From: Lasiosphaeris hirsuta
Taxonomy: Eukaryota > Ascomycota > Sordariomycetes > Sordariales > Lasiosphaeriaceae
Assembly: GCA_030549175.1 (NCBI GenBank)
Contig: JAUKUA010000001.1
Span: forward strand, 2,108,001 to 2,172,000
Length of the DNA: 64,000 bases
Reading direction: 5' to 3'
A program made the position numbers and the translations under genes. Positions 60,554 through 64,000 of this stretch are shown here, piece by piece. Numbering within the stretch: the first letter of the stretch is position 1; each line of letters opens with the position of its first letter. The notes under the pieces were generated by a model. That model worked only from the letters and a program-made list of their open reading frames with translations. It was not told the origin of the DNA and searched no databases.

Positions 60554-63531
60554 CTATAAAGACTCCTCGACACCCTCATCGCCCTCCTCCAACATCACAA
60601 CCACATACCGCCTCGAGCCCTCAGGCATCTCGCTAGCCTCCTCCTCGGTGACACTCACGGCATGCTCCTCCTTGCTCGCCGCTATGGATGCCAACTTGAC
60701 CGACCCGTCAAGGCTATTGATCGCCACAACATGATGCTGCCTCCGCTCCAGCAGCCCCGGCGGAACGGCTCCTTCCTCAAAAACGACGACGTGCCGCTTC
60801 TTGGTCACCGTGCTGGTGCTTGTAGCGCTCGAACCGTCGGGAATGGCTGCCTCATCAATGACGTATCGGTTTCCAGCCGCCAGCAGTGGATCCGTCGCAG
60901 GCGCGTGCGGCGCCTCGCGCATAACAAAACGGCGTTCGGTGCTACTGAGCTGTGTTTTGAAAGAACTGCCCAGAGCGGGGGCTGTTTCGAGGGCTGCTTG
61001 GAAGCGGACTTGCGGCATATCGGGATCGGGGTTGGGGCTTGACTGGAGGTTTAGCCGGCCGTCAACGGCCGTGGTGGCGATAGAGAAGTTGTCAATGCTA
61101 AAGTGGCGGCGGTGTTTTGTGGGCTGGTGGGTGCCGTCGGTGCGGACGCTCGAACCGAGGTCTTCGGAACCGTCTACCCCGGCACCAGATATAACGTTGC
61201 GATCAAAGTAGACAGTTTTATCAAGACCGAGACCGGCGGGTTGCTCATTTCCATAGTATGAGCGGGTGCTGCGGAATGCGCCGCCATTTTGACCAGAGCG
61301 GGCGAGGAGGGGGGCTGACTCCTCATCAGATCTAGATCTGGCGTTTCCGTCCTGATACTGTGCGTGGCCGATCCAGCCCTGGAGGAAGAGGAGAGTGAAG
61401 AGCGCAGCGAAGGCGCTGGTGGCTCCCAGCGACTTGGTCATTGTTTGCCATCCCCAGACCCAGTTGATGCCACCCGCAAATAGAGGTCCAATTAGGCTGC
61501 CCCACGCATGGACAAGGTTCGGGAGAGTTGCAGCTTGGAGCTGATCTCCTCCGACGGTCAAGCAAGTTATCTCTTTGATTAAGGGGTCGGCACAGAGACC
61601 AACACCCACTGACATAGCCCCAAGCATTATCAGGAAGGCTAATTGGACGGTCTGGGTGTCCTTTGTCAACAAGCTCAGGTGGACGAGCACTGCGACGCAG
61701 AAAAGGAACCCAAATGCAACCAAATACCGTTCAGATTTTGGCAACCGGCCAGCCAGCATCCGGGCGAGAGGGCCAACCAGCACAGCGGGGGCTGACAGGG
61801 GAACTAGGGCAAATCCGCCGGTAGCCACGGTCCACCTGAAGTGTTGGGCGACAAACTGGGGAATAACGCTGTAGAGTGCGGTGGTGAGCAGCCCAATGAT
61901 GAGATACCCATATAGAGCAGTGAATAGGCGGATGCCGAACACGGGTCCTGTTTCCTCGATGGTTGAAATGTCGGAGCCGATGCTGCCCCGCCTTGATCGA
62001 GAGCTTGCTCTGGAGCCCGACCTCGAAGTGTAGGCGCTGAGTCCACCGCCGCCCCTAAGCGAAAGACCGGCATCTATGGAGATGGTGCCGTAAGCCCGAG
62101 TTGGGTGTTCGGGCGCCAGCAACTCATCCGTGTCGTCGAGGGTGTGGGGTTCAACTTGAGTTCGAACTCTGGGAGCAAAAATAGCGGCAAGCAGACCCAG
62201 GACAAGGCTTAGGGCGATTGCGGTGTAAGCACAATAGAAGACAGCCGTCTCCCCACCAACGTAGCCGTACAGATATCCTGCCGCTGCAGGCGCAGCAGTC
62301 ATGGCGGTGCTCTGAAGGAGGGCCGGGGTAATCCATGAAAGCGTGTTTGTCTCGGCAGCAGGACCAGTAGCGGCGACCACAAGACCAGAGCATGCTCCAG
62401 TGGCTGCGGCGGCAGCGAGACCTTGAAGAGCTCGCGAGAGAACCAAGGCCAGTAAGCTAAAGTGAAATTGGAGGAGGAGGAAGGAGAGCGTTGCGCATGC
62501 AAGCCCACCCACGAAGACGAGCCAAACCGACGCACCCTGACGCGTCAGAAAGGGCATTAACGCTGTTACTCTTCATTAGTACAGGCATTCGTGATAAACA
62601 TTGCACATTGGGGTTGCTTACGAGATACGGCTGCAAACGCCCCCCCATGTGCGGAGATGAGCACCGAGGTCAATATTTGGACTGGATGTGGTCAGAGCTT
62701 TGTTCTGTCAATGTGCAGGAGTCAGACATACCTTGCTCATGCGGAACGTGGAGCCGGCTCTCAATGATGGAGGGGATCAAGGGAATTACCAGACCGGAGA
62801 GAAAGATATCCTGCAGCAAACAAGCCCGGTTAGCGTTGCGCCTCCCAGACGCGACTTGGGTGATTACATACCGTAAAGGCGGCAAATTTGGCCAGTGCCA
62901 CAAGGAAAAACATGGTCGGCGAGCCAGCCGCAGAGTCTTGGGGAGGGCAACTCTCGGGGCTGTTGTGGTTGTCTGGGCCCAACACCGTGATGGCGAGGAG
63001 CGAATCGGCGGGTGCAGGTTGCGAGGATGGGGGCGCGAACCAAGCAGGCCGTAATGGAGAATTCTCAGCGCCCGGGATTGCAGCGGGAGGCACGATGGGT
63101 CCCGAATAGGCAGGCTGGGAGGATCCAGGCGAGGGTCTTGCGAACCACCGAGACTCGCTCTCTTTGGAAGGTTTCGATGTTGAGGTCGTTGTCGCTGCAG
63201 TCGCTGCTGCTGCTACTGTCGCCGTCGCTGTGTCGCCTTGGTCTGCCAGCAGCTCGCTCTCCTCAAAGGCAAACGACGGACCTGCCAGGCGAGGAAACTT
63301 GAGGGCGTATGTCAATGTGGGCGAGTCGGAGGGCAGAGGCCCAGCTTCAGCCACTGGCCGTTCTTCGATCTGGTCTTCCGTCTGGTCTTCAGTCTGATCC
63401 TCGGGAGCAGTTGTCGCTGTCTCACATATCGCGTCGGAGCTTGGACCCGATGCGCATGAGGGGTTTTCGCAAGACAGATGAGGGGCAGCAAAAGAAGCAG
63501 CCGTTCCAGACCGCGTTCCTCCAGCACTCAT
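60554..63531 (-). CDS. MFS transporter with long N- and C-terminal extensions
   Basis: Four exons in coding order, 63531-62872, 62810-62732, 62681-62622 and 62562-60554, give 935 residues. Major facilitator transporters move small molecules using proton gradients. The core starts near 200 (FFLVALAKFAAFT, DIFLSGLVIPLIPSIIESRL) and has the drug:H+ antiporter/vesicular-amine type pattern, with SVLISAHGGAFAAVSPLM and LSRALQGLAAAAATGACSGL. The central loop is long and Ser/Arg-rich (AYTSRSGSRASSRSRRGS). The second half has NLVHAWGSLIGPLFAGGINW. After the last helix (about 660) some 270 hydrophilic residues remain, and about 200 disordered Ser/Thr/Glu-rich residues precede the first helix. Typical fungal members have 450-600 residues. 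Splice joins are in phase. The ATG at 63531 is the first in frame. The substrate is unknown. Confidence 0.85.
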
Positions 63532-64000
63532 CGTCGTCTCCGTCGTCCCCGTCTCCTCGTCTCCAATTTGCCGATCGCCAATGCGTGCGCCCCTCTCCCC
63601 CTCTTGGTGGCGCGTCGATGTGGTTATCGTCGAAGTCGTCGAAGCTGACGTCGTCCGCACAAGCTCCTCCGTCGACAAAGCGCAATCCAAAGCGTATGAG
63701 GGCCTGCTGCGTCTCGCCTCGCTCGGTCAACAAGCGTCTAGGCTTGCAGATATTGTTATTATTATGGGAGACTGGCACGTCGCAAGAGTCGCAACGGGGG
63801 CGCTCCTGCTCATCCCTCTCTGGGTCTCCTCACTGTCGTTGCCCGGTTAGTGCCGTCTTCAGGCAGATCAGCGTCTTAGCCATCCCAGCCAAAAGCGACG
63901 CGAGCCAACCACAGCAGGCTACAAGCCTGTCACTCAAATTTCACCCCACCCGAAAGACCCTCCGATACCCCGGTTTTCCCCTGTGGGATTGGCCCTCAGC
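63532..64000. other. Promoter side of transporter, right edge
   Basis: Upstream region of the transporter. A plus-strand frame from 63764 starts MGDWHVARVATGALLLIPLW, which resembles a signal peptide and could be the first exon of a gene running past the edge, but nothing more can be seen. Confidence 0.4.

Noticed and set aside
63764..63850. Signal-peptide-like exon at the right edge
   Set aside because: Only 28 residues are visible and the continuation lies outside the window or behind an unproven intron; noted in the edge entry only.

Overview
The window looks like a filamentous ascomycete (Pezizomycotina, most likely a Sordariomycete) nuclear contig. The support is short 48-90 nt GT-AG introns with CTAAC/CTGAC-like branch sites, compact intergenic spaces, and typical fungal families: a Pth11-type rhodopsin-domain protein, a Zn2Cys6 regulator, a fungal PNP-NACHT-ankyrin NLR, a GTPase/patatin protein and a 3CxxC zinc finger. 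The species cannot be named from the sequence. No tRNA, rRNA, CRISPR array or complete transposon was seen.

Layout. 1-2056 (-): wreck of a PNP-NACHT-ankyrin NLR cut by the left edge. 4233-5591 (+): seven-helix rhodopsin-domain membrane protein. 7207-8797 (+): secreted bicupin oxalate decarboxylase. 11715-14341 (+): SRPK-type SR-protein kinase. 15673-17045 (-) and 17588-19308 (+): IWS1/Spn1 elongation factor and a Brl1/Brr6 nuclear-envelope protein sharing a 542 bp divergent promoter. 21777-24511 (+): Zn2Cys6 transcription factor. 26297-28066 (+): polyQ/polyH C2H2 zinc-finger protein. 30340-30657 (-): tiny two-exon zinc-finger protein. 32008-36634 (+): 13-exon GTPase/RING-like/patatin protein of 1289 residues. 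37452-37957 (+): decayed GMC oxidoreductase. 38454-39994 (-): FAD monooxygenase.

From about 41 to 57.5 kb the character changes to an accessory, gene-poor island. It holds a broken protein-kinase gene (42059-43683), a small Cys-rich gene (44524-44936), a kinase-like fragment, a solo LTR (45611-46092), a misframed unknown gene (48339-49048), an amidase-like scrap, a Copia-protease-like domain fused to a 3CxxC zinc finger (51030-52302), a secreted double-psi beta-barrel protein with an acidic tail (53600-54428), an 83-residue gene (54953-55204) and a CorA-like membrane gene with an in-frame stop (55737-57317). The right end returns to ordinary genes: a hypothetical protein (58851-59963) and an unusually long MFS transporter (60554-63531).

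The core genes (kinase, IWS1, Brl1) are conserved eukaryotic housekeeping functions and do not form a pathway. The most interesting candidates are the GTPase/RING/patatin protein, which resembles an innate-immunity effector in architecture, and the domesticated Copia-protease/3CxxC fusion. Long G or C homopolymers (14-19 nt) recur through the window. For all intact multi-exon genes I proposed exon joins by hand, and their total lengths are exact multiples of three.
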